Below are positions 7,952 through 16,145 of a stretch of 64,000 bases of DNA, piece by piece. This stretch comes from Kitasatospora terrestris (lineage in GTDB: Bacteria > Actinomycetota > Actinomycetes > Streptomycetales > Streptomycetaceae). The translations under genes were made by a program, and so were the position numbers. How positions within the stretch are numbered: the stretch's first letter is position 1; every line of letters begins with the position of its first letter. A model generated the notes under the pieces. The model saw only the letters and a list, made by a program, of their open reading frames with translations. It was not told the DNA's origin and searched no databases. The stretch lies in contig NZ_BAABIS010000001.1 of the NCBI RefSeq assembly GCF_039542905.1, positions 4,402,001 to 4,466,000 on the forward strand, in the 5' to 3' direction.

Positions 7952-9189
7952 GCCCCACCGCCCACGACGGCCTGCTGCGCACCCTGGCGCCGCAGGTCGT
8001 CGGCCTGCTCACCCGCCGCTGGGGGGACTTCGACGCGGCGGAGGACGCGGTGCAGGAGGCGCTGATCGCCGCCTTCGCGCAGTGGCCCGAGCAAGGCGTG
8101 CCGGACAACCCGCGCGGCTGGCTGATCCAGGTGGCGAGCCGCCGGATGACCGAGCAGGTCAGGGGCGAGCAGGCCCGGCGCCGCCGGGAGGACCGGGTGG
8201 CCCGGGAGGACGACCGCCGCACCGCGCCGCCCGCCGACGCCGAGGACCCGGCCGCCCGGGACGACACCCTCACCCTGCTGTTCCTGTGCTGCCACCCCGC
8301 GCTGACCCGGGCCTCGGCGGTCGCGCTGACGCTGCGTTCGGTCGGCGGTCTGACCACCGGTGAGATCGCCCGGGCCTTCCTGGTGCCGGAGACCACCATG
8401 GGCCAGCGGATCAGCCGCGCCAAGCAGCGGATCACCTCCTCGGGCCTGCCGTTCGCGCTGCCCGAGCCCGGGGAGCGCGCGGCCCGGCTGACCGAGGTGC
8501 TGGACGTGCTCTACCTGGTCTTCAACGAGGGGTACGCCACCGGGGCGGGCACCGAGCTGCAGCGGGTCGAGCTCGCCCGGGAGGCGATCCGGCTGGCCCG
8601 GGAGCTGCACCGGCTGCTGCCGGAGGACAGCGAGGTGGCCGGGCTGCTGGCGCTGATGCTGCTGACCGACGCCCGCAGCGCCGCCCGGACCGGCCCGGAC
8701 GGCGAACTGGTGCCGCTCGCCGAGCAGGACCGCGGCCGCTGGGACGCCGCACGGATCGCCGAGGGCATCGCGCTGGTCACCGCGGCGCTGCCGCGCGGAC
8801 CGGTCGGCCCGTACCAGGTGCAGGCCGCGATCGCGGCGGTCCACGACGAGGCGCCGAGCGCCGAGGAGACCGACTGGCCGCAGATCCTCGCCCTGTACGG
8901 CGTGCTGGGTCGGCTCTCGGCCGGCCCGCTGGTCGCGCTCAACCGCGCGGTGGCGCTCGCCATGGTGCACGGCCCGGACGCCGGCCTGGCCGCGCTGGAC
9001 GCGCTGGCCGGGGATCCGCGGCTGGCCGGCGGGCACCGGCTCGCCGCCGTCCGCGCCCACCTGCTGGAACGGGCCGGACAGTGCGAGGCCGCCGCCGTCC
9101 AGTACCGGACGGCGGCGGCCCGCACCGCCAGCCTGCCGGAGCGCCACTACCTCGCCCTGCGGGCGGCGCGGCTCACCGGCGGCGGGTGA
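7948..9189 (+). CDS. ECF42-type RNA polymerase sigma factor with C-terminal TPR-like extension
   Basis: A 413-residue sigma factor. Region 2 covers about residues 5-80 (GDFDAAEDAVQEALIAAFAQWP), region 4 about 115-165 (LTTGEIARAFLVPETTMGQRISRAKQRI), followed by a long extension that opens with VLYLVFNEGYA and is helical and TPR-like. This extended form, with no separate anti-sigma gene, is the ECF42 group. The GTG start overlaps the stop of the DGPF gene, so the pair is coupled and probably autoregulated from the promoter upstream of 7547. The extension is thought to replace an anti-sigma factor in controlling activity. Confidence 0.92.
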   Translation: MSPTAHDGLLRTLAPQVVGLLTRRWGDFDAAEDAVQEALIAAFAQWPEQGVPDNPRGWLIQVASRRMTEQVRGEQARRRREDRVAREDDRRTAPPADAEDPAARDDTLTLLFLCCHPALTRASAVALTLRSVGGLTTGEIARAFLVPETTMGQRISRAKQRITSSGLPFALPEPGERAARLTEVLDVLYLVFNEGYATGAGTELQRVELAREAIRLARELHRLLPEDSEVAGLLALMLLTDARSAARTGPDGELVPLAEQDRGRWDAARIAEGIALVTAALPRGPVGPYQVQAAIAAVHDEAPSAEETDWPQILALYGVLGRLSAGPLVALNRAVALAMVHGPDAGLAALDALAGDPRLAGGHRLAAVRAHLLERAGQCEAAAVQYRTAAARTASLPERHYLALRAARLTGGG

Positions 9190-9615
9190 TCACTTCTTGT
9201 TGTCGCCCAGGCAGAGGGTGTAGGACTCGCGCCCCGTCACGACGTACGAGGCGACCACGTCCTCGACGTTGTCGCACCCGTTCTTGTCGTCGTAGGAGAT
9301 CCGCTTCAGCACCTTGAACTCGGCGTCGGCCGCGCCGCAGTCCACGACCTTGACGCTCGGCTTGGCATCGGTGCCCGAGTTGTGCACGCAGTTGCCGGCC
9401 TCGGCGATCGCCGGGTCGTCGGTCAGCCAGTTGTACACGGCGGTGCCGAGCACGGCGACCACGGCGACCGCGACGATGCCCACGAAGCGCAGGAGGAGCT
9501 TGCCGACCTTGCCCTTCGTCTTCGCCGGGGCGGTCGCCTCGACGGGGATCTCCGGGTAGGGGGAAGCGGCCTGGCCCTCGGCGGGGGCGGGGGACTGGCT
9601 CGGGGGAGTGGTCAC
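9190..9615 (-). CDS. Single-span membrane protein with extracytoplasmic Cys domain
   Basis: A 141-residue protein: a Pro/Ala-rich cytoplasmic N-terminus of about 35 residues, one membrane span (KLLLRFVGIVAVAVVAVLG), then an outer domain of about 80 residues with four cysteines (GNCVHN, VVDCGAA, NGCDNVED, YTLCLG) likely forming two disulfides. Similar LppU-like proteins are common in Streptomyces without known function. The stop codon touches the end of the convergent sigma factor gene. The GTG start follows GAGGAAAC. Confidence 0.75.
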   Translation of the reverse strand: MTTPPSQSPAPAEGQAASPYPEIPVEATAPAKTKGKVGKLLLRFVGIVAVAVVAVLGTAVYNWLTDDPAIAEAGNCVHNSGTDAKPSVKVVDCGAADAEFKVLKRISYDDKNGCDNVEDVVASYVVTGRESYTLCLGDNKK

Positions 9616-9784
9616 GTGTTTCCTCGGTCAGCTGCTCGGATCGGCTGCCGAAGACTAGAGGGGCCTTTTACCTTACAGAAAGCTTATGTGAGTGAATTTT
9701 GCCTGAAGTTGGCTTGAAATCGCTGCCTAGCGGGGCAAAGCGGGCGACCGACGACACCGAATCCCCGCACCGTACGCTGGCCCG

Positions 9785-10249
9785 ATGACGGACTGGGATC
9801 TGCGCAGGCTACGAGTGCTCCAGGCACTCGACGAGTGCGGTACGGTCACCGCCGCCGCCGGGCGGCTGCACCTCACCCCCTCTGCGGTCTCCCAGCAACT
9901 GGCCGCCCTCGGAAAGCAGTTGGGGGCGCCCATGGTCGAGCCGGACGGCCGCCGGGTCCGCCTGACCAGCGCCGCCCGACTGCTGCTCGGCCACGCCGAA
10001 CGGGTCTTCGGCCAGCTGGAGCAGGCCGAGGCCGACCTCGCCGGATACCTGCACGGCGCCGCCGGAGAGGTCCGGATCGGCGCCTTCGCCACCGCGATCG
10101 GGGCCCTGGTCGTCCCCGCCGTCCGCCGACTGGCCCTCGACGCCCCGGCCCTGCGGATCACCGTCACCGACCCCCGCCGCGCCACCCACCTGCGGATCCG
10201 CCAGTACCCGACGGCGGGATCGCCCGCCTGCGCCTGCACGGCACCCTGA
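9785..10249 (+). pseudogene. Truncated LysR-family regulator fused to an allantoicase scrap
   Basis: The first 130 residues are a good LysR protein: winged helix (TVTAAAGRLHLTPSAVSQQLAAL), linker helix, and the opening of the effector domain (VRIGAFATAIGALVVPAVRRL). LysR proteins run to about 300 residues; here the frame leaves the family after ITVTDPRR and ends at 154. The next residues, ATHLRIRQYP, look like the conserved end of allantoicase. No second half of the effector domain is present before the next gene. The product could still bind DNA but would lack effector sensing. I read this as a deletion fusion. Confidence 0.7.
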
Positions 10250-10254
10250 CCTGA
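10181..10254 (+). pseudogene. Allantoicase C-terminal fragment, frameshifted
   Basis: Reading THLRIRQYP in the LysR frame and then shifting by one base at 10207 gives PDGGIARLRLHGTLT before a stop at 10252. Together this resembles the allantoicase signature THxRLxxYPDGGIARLR. One base appears to be missing at the junction (TACCCGAC where TACCCxGAC would be expected). Only about 25 codons remain, so it is a relic of a deleted ureide-catabolism gene. The family assignment rests on remembered motif similarity. Confidence 0.55.
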
Positions 10255-10354
10255 TCCCCGAGCTGCGCGGATCCCCGCGGACGGCGTTCCCGACCCCCTC
10301 GGGCATCGCCCGTCCCGCCCGTACGAATTGCCGCCCCCGCGGGCCCGGCGGACC

Positions 10355-10594
10355 ATGGTGATCATGATGCATCAGATGCGGGCCGAGTACGGCCCGGCCG
10401 GCAGCTCCGGCCCCGTCGCCAACTGGCACATCGTCCGCAACGACGACCTGGTCGCCATGTGCGGACGCGAACTCGACGCCGCCGCCCCCCTCCAGGACGC
10501 CGCCCACTGGACCGCCGACCCCGACCGCAACTGCCACACCTGCGGGGCGCTCTACCTCCGCGAGAGCCCATACCTCCCCGACGAGCACGGCTGA
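10355..10594 (+). CDS. Small conserved protein with Cys/His cluster
   Basis: A predicted 79-residue protein with one possible metal site: MCGREL near the middle and CHTCGALYLRES near the C-terminus, plus a WHIVRNDD motif. Small proteins of this layout (WHxV, then CGR, then CxxCG) occur widely in Streptomyces and are probably zinc-binding, with no assigned function. The start is uncertain among ATGs at 10355, 10364, 10367 and 10373. It ends 25 bp before the amidase gene and may share its transcript. Confidence 0.6.
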   Translation: MVIMMHQMRAEYGPAGSSGPVANWHIVRNDDLVAMCGRELDAAAPLQDAAHWTADPDRNCHTCGALYLRESPYLPDEHG

Positions 10595-10619
10595 GCCGGA
10601 CGCACTCCGGCCCGCCGCC

Positions 10620-11912
10620 ATGGAACCGCTGATCCGGCCCGTCCCGCTGCTCCGCGAGGCCGCCGACCTGCGCGCCGGCCACCCGGACCCGGCCGCGCAC
10701 GTCGAGGAGCTGTGCACCCGGATCGACCGGATCGACCCCGCCGTCCGGGCCTTCGTCCCCGAACCCGGACGCTACGACCGGCTCGCCGGGCAGGCCCGGC
10801 AGCTCGCCGCCCGCCACCCCGACCCCGACGGCCGACCACCGCTCTTCGCGGTCGCCGTCGGGGTCAAGGACGTCCTGCACGTCGACGGGCTGCCCACGCA
10901 CGCCGGATCCGTGCTGCCCCCCGGCGTCCTCGCCGGGCCCGAGGCCGTCGCCGTCACCCGGCTGCGCGCCGCCGGGGCGCTGATCGCGGGCAAGACGGCG
11001 ACCGCCGAGTTCGCGGTCACCGCCCCCGGCCCCACCCGCAACCCGCACCGGCCCGCCCACACCCCCGGCGGCTCCAGCAGCGGCTCCGCGGCCGCCGTCG
11101 CCACCGGCCTCGTCCCGCTCGCCCTCGGCACCCAGACCCTCGGCTCGGTGATCCGGCCCGCCGCGTACTGCGGCGTGGTCGGCTTCCGCCCCACCGCCGG
11201 GCGGATCCCGCTCGACGGCGTGATCGCGCACGCGCCCGGCCTGGACACCGTCGGCCTGTTCACCGCCGACCTCGCCGGCGCCGAGCTCGCCGCGTCCGTC
11301 CTGTGCGACGGCTGGACGCCCGGCGGGCCCGCCACTTGCGAGCCGGTCCTCGGCGTCCCCACCGGCGGCTACCTCGACCAGGTCGCACCCGCCGCCCGGA
11401 AGGCGTTCGAGCAGGCCCTGGACCGGCTCGGCGTACCCGTCCGGCGGGTCGACGCGCTGCCCGACCTGGACGACCTGCGCCGACACCTGATGGTCATCAG
11501 CCGCTACGAACTCGCGCGCGTCCACCAGGAGTTGTTCGCCCGCTTCGCGGGGCTGTACCGGGCCGAGACCGCCGCCGCGATCCGCCGCGGACAGGAGATC
11601 GACCGGGCCGACTACCAGGCCGCACTCGCCGCCCGGGCCCGCTTCCGCCGCCGCCTCGCCGACCGCGCCGCCGCCGACTCGATCGACCTCTGGGCGAGCC
11701 CCGCCGCGACCGGGCCCGCCCCGCACGGCCTCGACTCCACCGGCGACCCCGCCATGTCCGCCCCCTGGAGCTACGCGGGCCTCCCCGCCCTCACCCTCCC
11801 CGCCGGCCACCTGGACGGCCTCCCCCTCGGCCTCCAGCTCGCCGCCCGCCCCCACACCGACGAACACCTCCTCACCGCCGCCGCCACCCTCGCCCCCCGC
11901 CTCACCCCCTGA
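10620..11912 (+). CDS. Amidase signature family hydrolase
   Basis: A 430-residue amidase. The Ser-cisSer-Lys triad is visible: lysine in FAVAVGVKDVLHVDG (about residue 83), cis-Ser and nucleophile region in TPGGSSSGSAAAVA and TLGSVIRPAAYCGVVGF (about residues 145-195). The C-terminal ALTLPAGHLDGLPLGLQLAA is also typical. The substrate cannot be read from sequence. The allantoicase scrap just upstream hints at former ureide catabolism, where amidase-family enzymes also act, but this is weak context. Short inverted sequence after the stop (11914-11940) may act as a weak terminator. Confidence 0.9.
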   Translation: MEPLIRPVPLLREAADLRAGHPDPAAHVEELCTRIDRIDPAVRAFVPEPGRYDRLAGQARQLAARHPDPDGRPPLFAVAVGVKDVLHVDGLPTHAGSVLPPGVLAGPEAVAVTRLRAAGALIAGKTATAEFAVTAPGPTRNPHRPAHTPGGSSSGSAAAVATGLVPLALGTQTLGSVIRPAAYCGVVGFRPTAGRIPLDGVIAHAPGLDTVGLFTADLAGAELAASVLCDGWTPGGPATCEPVLGVPTGGYLDQVAPAARKAFEQALDRLGVPVRRVDALPDLDDLRRHLMVISRYELARVHQELFARFAGLYRAETAAAIRRGQEIDRADYQAALAARARFRRRLADRAAADSIDLWASPAATGPAPHGLDSTGDPAMSAPWSYAGLPALTLPAGHLDGLPLGLQLAARPHTDEHLLTAAATLAPRLTP

Positions 11913-12055
11913 CGCCCCGCGTCCTTCACACGCGGCGTGGACCCGGCCCGCGGTGCGCCGTGCGGGGCCGGGTCGGGGCGGACGGCGGCGGCGTAGGCTG
12001 GGCGTCTGCCGACGGGTGGGCCGGGCGGCTGGGTGGTGGGCGGAGGTGGAGCGCG

Positions 12056-12664
12056 GTGGTCGACGCCTCGACGGACGGCCGGGTGCAGCGGGGCAACGAG
12101 ACCCGTCGCGCGGTGCTGGCGCGGTCGGTGCAGATCGCCTCGGTCGAGGGCCTCGGCGCCCTCTCCATCGGCCGGCTCGCCTCGGACCTGAAGCTGAGCA
12201 AGAGCGGTGTGTTCGCCGGCTTCGGCTCCAAGGAGGAGCTCCAGCTGGCCACCGTCCGGGCCGCCGGCCGGATGTTCTACGACGCCGTGGTCGCCCCGGT
12301 CGAGGCCCTCCCGGACGGACGGGCCAAGGCGCTGGCGCTCTGCGAGCAATGGCTGGCCTACTCGCGGGACCGGGTCTTCGACGGCGGGTGCTTCTTCTAC
12401 GCGGTGGGCGCGGAGTTCGACGCCCGGCCGGGCCCGGTGCGGGACGCGCTGGCCGCGGCCGCGCTCGCCTGGGAGCGCAACCTGGAGGACCTGCTGCGCG
12501 CCGCCGCCGCGGCGGGCGAGCTGCCGGCCGGCACCGACCCGGTGGACACCGCGTTCCTGCTGATCGCGGCGCTGGAGACGGCCAACGCGCAGAGCCTGCT
12601 GCACGACGACCCGTCCCGCTACGACCGGGCCGCCCGCACCGTCCGCCGTCTGCTCGCCGCCTGA
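12056..12664 (+). CDS. TetR-family transcriptional regulator
   Basis: A 202-residue regulator. The N-terminal helix-turn-helix is RRAVLARSVQIASVEGLGALSIGRLASDLKLSKSGVFAGFGSKEELQLAT, here noted only by its span (about residues 12-60); the ligand domain contains GGCFFYAVGAEFDARPGPVRD, the TetR_C pattern of the family. The GTG at 12056 is nine bases after GGAGG. A palindrome in the promoter of the next gene (12708-12723) is its likely operator, making the downstream hydrolase the likely target. Confidence 0.9.
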   Translation: MVDASTDGRVQRGNETRRAVLARSVQIASVEGLGALSIGRLASDLKLSKSGVFAGFGSKEELQLATVRAAGRMFYDAVVAPVEALPDGRAKALALCEQWLAYSRDRVFDGGCFFYAVGAEFDARPGPVRDALAAAALAWERNLEDLLRAAAAAGELPAGTDPVDTAFLLIAALETANAQSLLHDDPSRYDRAARTVRRLLAA

Positions 12665-12700
12665 CCCCGCCGCCGGCTCCCGGGCCTGCTGCCGCACCCT

Positions 12701-12729
12701 AAAAACTGCACGAACGGTCGTGCTAATAT
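12701..12729 (+). promoter_or_regulatory. Probable TetR operator inside the hydrolase promoter
   Basis: GCACGAACGGTCGTGC at 12708-12723 is a 16-bp dyad with 7 of 8 base pairs matching. It is followed at once by TAATAT (12724-12729), a good -10 hexamer, so the dyad fills the spacer between the -35 and -10 regions. This layout suits repression. The TetR gene ends 43 bp upstream and the hydrolase begins 48 bp downstream. Confidence 0.72.
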
Positions 12730-12776
12730 CTCGTCGCAGCAAGGTCCGCCCTTCGCCGCAGCTCCGTGGAGAGACC

Positions 12777-13667
12777 ATGGCCCCGATCGACGCCGCCGTC
12801 CGCACCGCCCTGAACGCCACCTCCCTGCTGTCCCCCTCGCTCGCGGGCCGCGCGGCGTTCGCGCTCTTCTGCCGCCCGCTGCGCCGCAGCCGCGTCCGCA
12901 GCGCCGAACTCGACGTGCACGCCCGCGCCGCCACCGAGGAGCTCGCCGTCAACGGCAAGCGGGTGGTCGCGTACCGCTGGGGCGACGGCACCCGCCCGGT
13001 CCTGCTGCTGCACGGCTGGCGGTCGCGGGCCTCGCGCTTCGCCGACTGGATCCCCCGCCTGCTGGACCTCGGCTACAGCCCGGTCGGCTTCGACGCGCCG
13101 GGCCACGGCGACTCGGAGGGCCGCGGCACCACGATCCTGGAGTACCGCGAACTGATCGGCCGGCTCCAGGACCGGTACGGGCACTTCGAGGGGGTGGTCG
13201 CGCACTCCTTCGGCGTCCTGTGCGCCTTTCACGCGCTGCGCACGGGCGTCACCGCCGAGCGCCTGGTCGCCCTCTCCGGGGTCTCGGACTTCACCTTCGT
13301 CGTGGACGGCTTCTGCGCGGGCCTCGGCGTCAACGACCGGATCCGGCGCGAACTGGTACGCCGCATCGAGCGCGAGCTGTTCCCCGGCACCCCCGACCCG
13401 CTGCGGGTGTTCGACGCCGGCCGGGCGCCGGGGGAGGTCCCGCTGCCGATCCTGGTGGTCCACGACGAGCAGGACGACGTCGTCCCGCACGGCCAGGCCC
13501 GTCGGCTGCAGGCCGCGTACGGGGAGCGCCTGCGGCTGCTCACCACCCGGGGCCTGGGCCACCGCCGGATCGTCGCGGAGCCGACCGTGGTCGACAACGC
13601 GGTCGGTTTCCTGGCCGAGCCGGCTCCGGCCGGGGTCCCCGCCCCTGCCCCCGCCCCCGCCCGCTGA
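12777..13667 (+). CDS. Alpha/beta-hydrolase
   Basis: A 296-residue alpha/beta-hydrolase. The oxyanion region is LLLHGWRSRASRF (about residue 80), the nucleophile elbow is VVAHSFGVLCAF (Ser about 145), and the acid and histidine are supplied by VVHDEQDDVVPH and GLGHRRIV near the end. The ATG at 12777 follows GTGGAGAGA. It is probably repressed by the preceding TetR regulator through the 12708-12723 dyad, implying induction by a small molecule, perhaps its substrate. A strong terminator follows. Confidence 0.9.
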   Translation: MAPIDAAVRTALNATSLLSPSLAGRAAFALFCRPLRRSRVRSAELDVHARAATEELAVNGKRVVAYRWGDGTRPVLLLHGWRSRASRFADWIPRLLDLGYSPVGFDAPGHGDSEGRGTTILEYRELIGRLQDRYGHFEGVVAHSFGVLCAFHALRTGVTAERLVALSGVSDFTFVVDGFCAGLGVNDRIRRELVRRIERELFPGTPDPLRVFDAGRAPGEVPLPILVVHDEQDDVVPHGQARRLQAAYGERLRLLTTRGLGHRRIVAEPTVVDNAVGFLAEPAPAGVPAPAPAPAR

Positions 13668-13673
13668 CGCCGA

Positions 13674-13701
13674 CGGGGCGGGCCCCGAAGGACCCGCCCC
13701 G
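13674..13701. terminator. Bidirectional terminator after the hydrolase gene
   Basis: CGGGGCGGGCC at 13674-13684 pairs with GGACCCGCCCCG at 13690-13701, with one bulged A and a short CCGAA loop. It lies between the convergent hydrolase and DUF5302 genes and can serve both. Confidence 0.8.
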
Positions 13702-13757
13702 CCGGTGCGGACGGCACGGAGCGCCGGCCGCTCGGCCGGCGCTCGGGAGGTGGTCGG

Positions 13758-13985
13758 TCAGCCGCCGCTCTTGCGGCGGAAGGTGCGCTTGCCGCCGGCC
13801 GCCGCGTGGGCGCCGTGGATCTTCGACCCGCCGCCCGTGCCGGCCGCGCCGCCGTGTCCGCCGCCCTTGCGCTCCAGCGCGGCGAGGAACTTCGCCTTCA
13901 CGTCGTCCGGCTCGGCGGTCTCGGCCGCAGCGGCGGTGTCGGCCTCGGTCGTCGCCTCCGCCGGTTCGGCTGCTTCACTGCTCAT
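13758..13985 (-). CDS. DUF5302-like small basic-tailed protein
   Basis: A 75-residue protein: acidic Ala/Glu-rich first third, then DDVKAKFLAALERK, a Gly-rich linker, SKIHGAHAAAG and a basic tail ending KRTFRRKSGG. This layout matches the DUF5302 family of streptomycetes, whose function is unknown. AGGAGGTCCCCGA precedes the ATG at 13985. The longer frame upstream lacks family character. The next gene upstream in the same direction is the 35-codon peptide at 14068. Confidence 0.75.
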   Translation of the reverse strand: MSSEAAEPAEATTEADTAAAAETAEPDDVKAKFLAALERKGGGHGGAAGTGGGSKIHGAHAAAGGKRTFRRKSGG

Positions 13986-14067
13986 TCGGGGACCTCCTGG
14001 ACGCGAGCCGGTGCTGATGTGCACTGCACACCCTGCCACGTCCGCCGCGCTGACGGACCATCGTTTC

Positions 14068-14175
14068 TCAGGGCTGCCGCCGGTCGTGGTACTCCAGGCC
14101 GCCGATCATGTAGAGCAGCGCCAGGGTCGGGAAGCCGATCGAGGCGATCACCAGGACGAAGAACTGCCACACCAT
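14068..14175 (-). CDS. 35-residue single-span membrane peptide
   Basis: A short frame starting MVWQFFVLVIASIGFPTLAL and ending EYHDRRQP. Residues 2-24 form one hydrophobic span, followed by a short polar tail with charged residues. GGAGGAG lies 6-12 bp before the ATG, a near-perfect ribosome site, which is the main reason to call it real. It lies 82 bp before DUF5302 in the same direction and diverges from the PP2C-like gene. No function can be assigned. Confidence 0.65.
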   Translation of the reverse strand: MVWQFFVLVIASIGFPTLALLYMIGGLEYHDRRQP

Positions 14176-14318
14176 CGGAAAACTCCTCCCAGGACACTGC
14201 AGTCGTCTTCTGGACGATATGTCCGTATCATCCCTTTCCGCCATCGGAGGCTCATCTTTCGAGGGATCACGGTCCGACCCCTGGCCCCGGGCGCGCCCCG
14301 GTGCGCAGACTGAGTGGC

Positions 14319-15140
14319 ATGCAGGTAGACCTCGCAGGAGAGCCCCGCCGCCCGGACCGCGTCAACGAGGACTTCGCCGCCGCCTCCTCCGAGGCCCTGG
14401 TGCTGCTGGACGGCTCCAGTTCGCCGGCCGGCCTGGAGTCGGGCTGCCGGCACGGCATCGCCTGGTACGTCCGCCGGCTCGGCGTGCACCTGCTGGCCCG
14501 GATGACCGACCGCTCGGACCGGTCGATCGCCGAGTGCCTCTCCGACGCCATCGCGGAGACGGCCGCCCTGCACGGCGGCCGCTGCGACCTGGCGCACCCC
14601 AACACCCCGGCCGCCATGGTGGTCGCGGCCCGGCTGCACGGCGGCTCGCTGGAGTACCTGGTGCTCGGCGACTCGCTGCTGGTCCTGCACCTCAAGGACG
14701 GTCCGCCGCGGGTGCTCGGCGACAACCAGCGCTTCCCCGCCGGGGAGACGCTGCGCCGGCAGATCTGGACCACCGTGCCCGGCTCCGCCGAGCGGGCCGC
14801 GCTGCACATGCGGTACGCGCTCGCGGTGCGGGCGGTCCGCAACACCGGCCACGGGCCGTGGATCGCCGCCGCCTCGCCGAGGGCCGCCGAGCACGCCGAG
14901 ACCGGCTTCGTGGAGCTGGGCGACCTGCACGGCGTCGCCGCCCTCAGTGACGGTGCCGCCCGCTTCACCGACCGCTTCGACCTGGGCAGTTGGGCGGACG
15001 CGGTCCGTCTGCTGGCCGAATCCGGGCCCGCCGAGCTGATCTCCCGGGTCCGCGCGGCGGAGCGCTCCGACGCCGACTGCCTGCGCTGGCCGCGCGGCAA
15101 GGCGCACGACGACGCCTCCGCCCTCTACGCCCGCGTCTGA
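14319..15140 (+). CDS. PP2C-like protein phosphatase-domain protein
   Basis: A 273-residue protein of the PP2C fold. Metal-site motifs are RVNEDFAAA, ALVLLDGSSS, LEYLVLGDSLLVL and HGVAALSDGAARFTD, in the order expected of PPM phosphatases. The metal-binding aspartates appear present, so it may be active, although the usual first motif DxGxxR is degenerate. The stop codon TGA (15138-15140) is the target site of an IS5-family element, which duplicated TGA, so the reading frame is unaffected. Its partner is unknown; no kinase or anti-sigma gene is adjacent. Confidence 0.82.
   Translation: MQVDLAGEPRRPDRVNEDFAAASSEALVLLDGSSSPAGLESGCRHGIAWYVRRLGVHLLARMTDRSDRSIAECLSDAIAETAALHGGRCDLAHPNTPAAMVVAARLHGGSLEYLVLGDSLLVLHLKDGPPRVLGDNQRFPAGETLRRQIWTTVPGSAERAALHMRYALAVRAVRNTGHGPWIAAASPRAAEHAETGFVELGDLHGVAALSDGAARFTDRFDLGSWADAVRLLAESGPAELISRVRAAERSDADCLRWPRGKAHDDASALYARV
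15108..15122. terminator. Left arm of a terminator split by the IS element
   Basis: GACGACGCCTCCGCC here is perfectly complementary to GGCGGAGGCGTCGTC at 16146-16160. Removing the IS and one TGA copy leaves a 15-bp stem with a 27-nt loop between the convergent PP2C-like and GNAT genes. The IS therefore sits in the loop of a former terminator, now separated by about 1 kb. Confidence 0.7.
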
Positions 15141-16133
15141 GAAAGTGTTGGGTAATCGGATGATTACTCGTTCTTGAGGTCGTCGGCGAGGCGGCGGGCC
15201 GCTTCGGTCTCGATGGGACCGTGCGGTTCGATCTCCTCGCCGGCGAGGCGGGCGGCCATGAGCCGGATCATCGCGACCTTGATCATCGCTTCGGCGTGCG
15301 CGGTCTTGCGCTCGTAGTCCCGTGCCAACCGTCTGCACCGTCCCAGCCAGGAGAATGTCCGCTCGACCACCCACCTGCGGGGCAGTACCTGGAACCCTTT
15401 CACATCGGCGTTGCGCGGCACCGCAACGATCTCCAGCCCTTCGTGCTCGGCCGCCCAGCCGACCAGTCCCGCGTCGACCACGTTCACGTATCCGCCGTCC
15501 ACCCAGACCAGCCCGACCTGCGGAAACGAGCTCCGGATCCCGGCGAGAACCAACTTCGCGCCCGCCCGGTCCTGCACCGAGGCCGAGTGCACCACCGCCC
15601 GCAGCACCAGTCCGCAGGTGTCCACCAGCAGGTGCCGCTTGCGGCCCCGCACCCGTTTGCCGGCGTCGTAGCCGACCGCCTGCCCGCCCTGGTGGCTGCG
15701 GGCGGACTGCGAGTCCAGCACCGCCGCCGAGGGCTGCGGATCCCGCCCGTCCGCCACCCGCACCCGCTCGCGCAGCGTGTCGTGGACCCGGTTCCAGGTG
15801 CCGTCCGCAGTCCAGGCCCGGAACCACCGGTAGGCCGCGTCCCACGGGGCCAGATCGTGCGGCACCAACCGCCAGGCGCAACCGCTGACCAGCACATACA
15901 GCACCGTGTCCACGACCAGCCGGCGCGGGAACTTCAGCGGCCGACCCGCCCTGCGCGGATCCCGCACCGGCAGCAGCGGCTCGATCACCGCCCACTGGGC
16001 ATCCGTCAACGACGAGGAATAGGAAGGCTTGCACGCACAGACACACATGGCGGTGATCTTCACGGACACCGTGGCCGCAAAGATCACCGCCAGGGCATCA
16101 CACCAAGCAGTTGATCAATTACCCAACACTTTC
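15141..16133. mobile_element. Complete IS5-family insertion sequence, 993 bp
   Basis: The ends are perfect 16-bp inverted repeats, GAAAGTGTTGGGTAAT at 15141-15156 and its complement at 16118-16133. TGA flanks both sides (15138-15140 and 16134-16136), a 3-bp duplication of the TNA type used by the IS1031/IS427-like branch of IS5. One intact transposase gene fills it. The perfect ends and intact gene suggest a recent insertion. Confidence 0.92.
15164..16048 (-). CDS. IS5-family DDE transposase
   Basis: A 294-residue transposase from the ATG at 16048 (a GTG at 16087 would add 13 residues). The N-terminal DUF4096-like part is SSLTDAQWAVIEPLLP. Catalytic motifs are AAVLDSQSARS (first Asp), VWVDGGYVN (second Asp) and the WVVERTFSWLGRCRRL block carrying the Glu with the typical R-x-x-x-x-Y/K spacing continued as LARDYERK. 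The family is the IS5/IS427 type common in Streptomyces. It occupies nearly the whole IS and reads leftward, opposite to the PP2C-like gene. Confidence 0.93.
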   Translation of the reverse strand: MCVCACKPSYSSSLTDAQWAVIEPLLPVRDPRRAGRPLKFPRRLVVDTVLYVLVSGCAWRLVPHDLAPWDAAYRWFRAWTADGTWNRVHDTLRERVRVADGRDPQPSAAVLDSQSARSHQGGQAVGYDAGKRVRGRKRHLLVDTCGLVLRAVVHSASVQDRAGAKLVLAGIRSSFPQVGLVWVDGGYVNVVDAGLVGWAAEHEGLEIVAVPRNADVKGFQVLPRRWVVERTFSWLGRCRRLARDYERKTAHAEAMIKVAMIRLMAARLAGEEIEPHGPIETEAARRLADDLKNE

Positions 16134-16145
16134 TGAGGCGCACCC

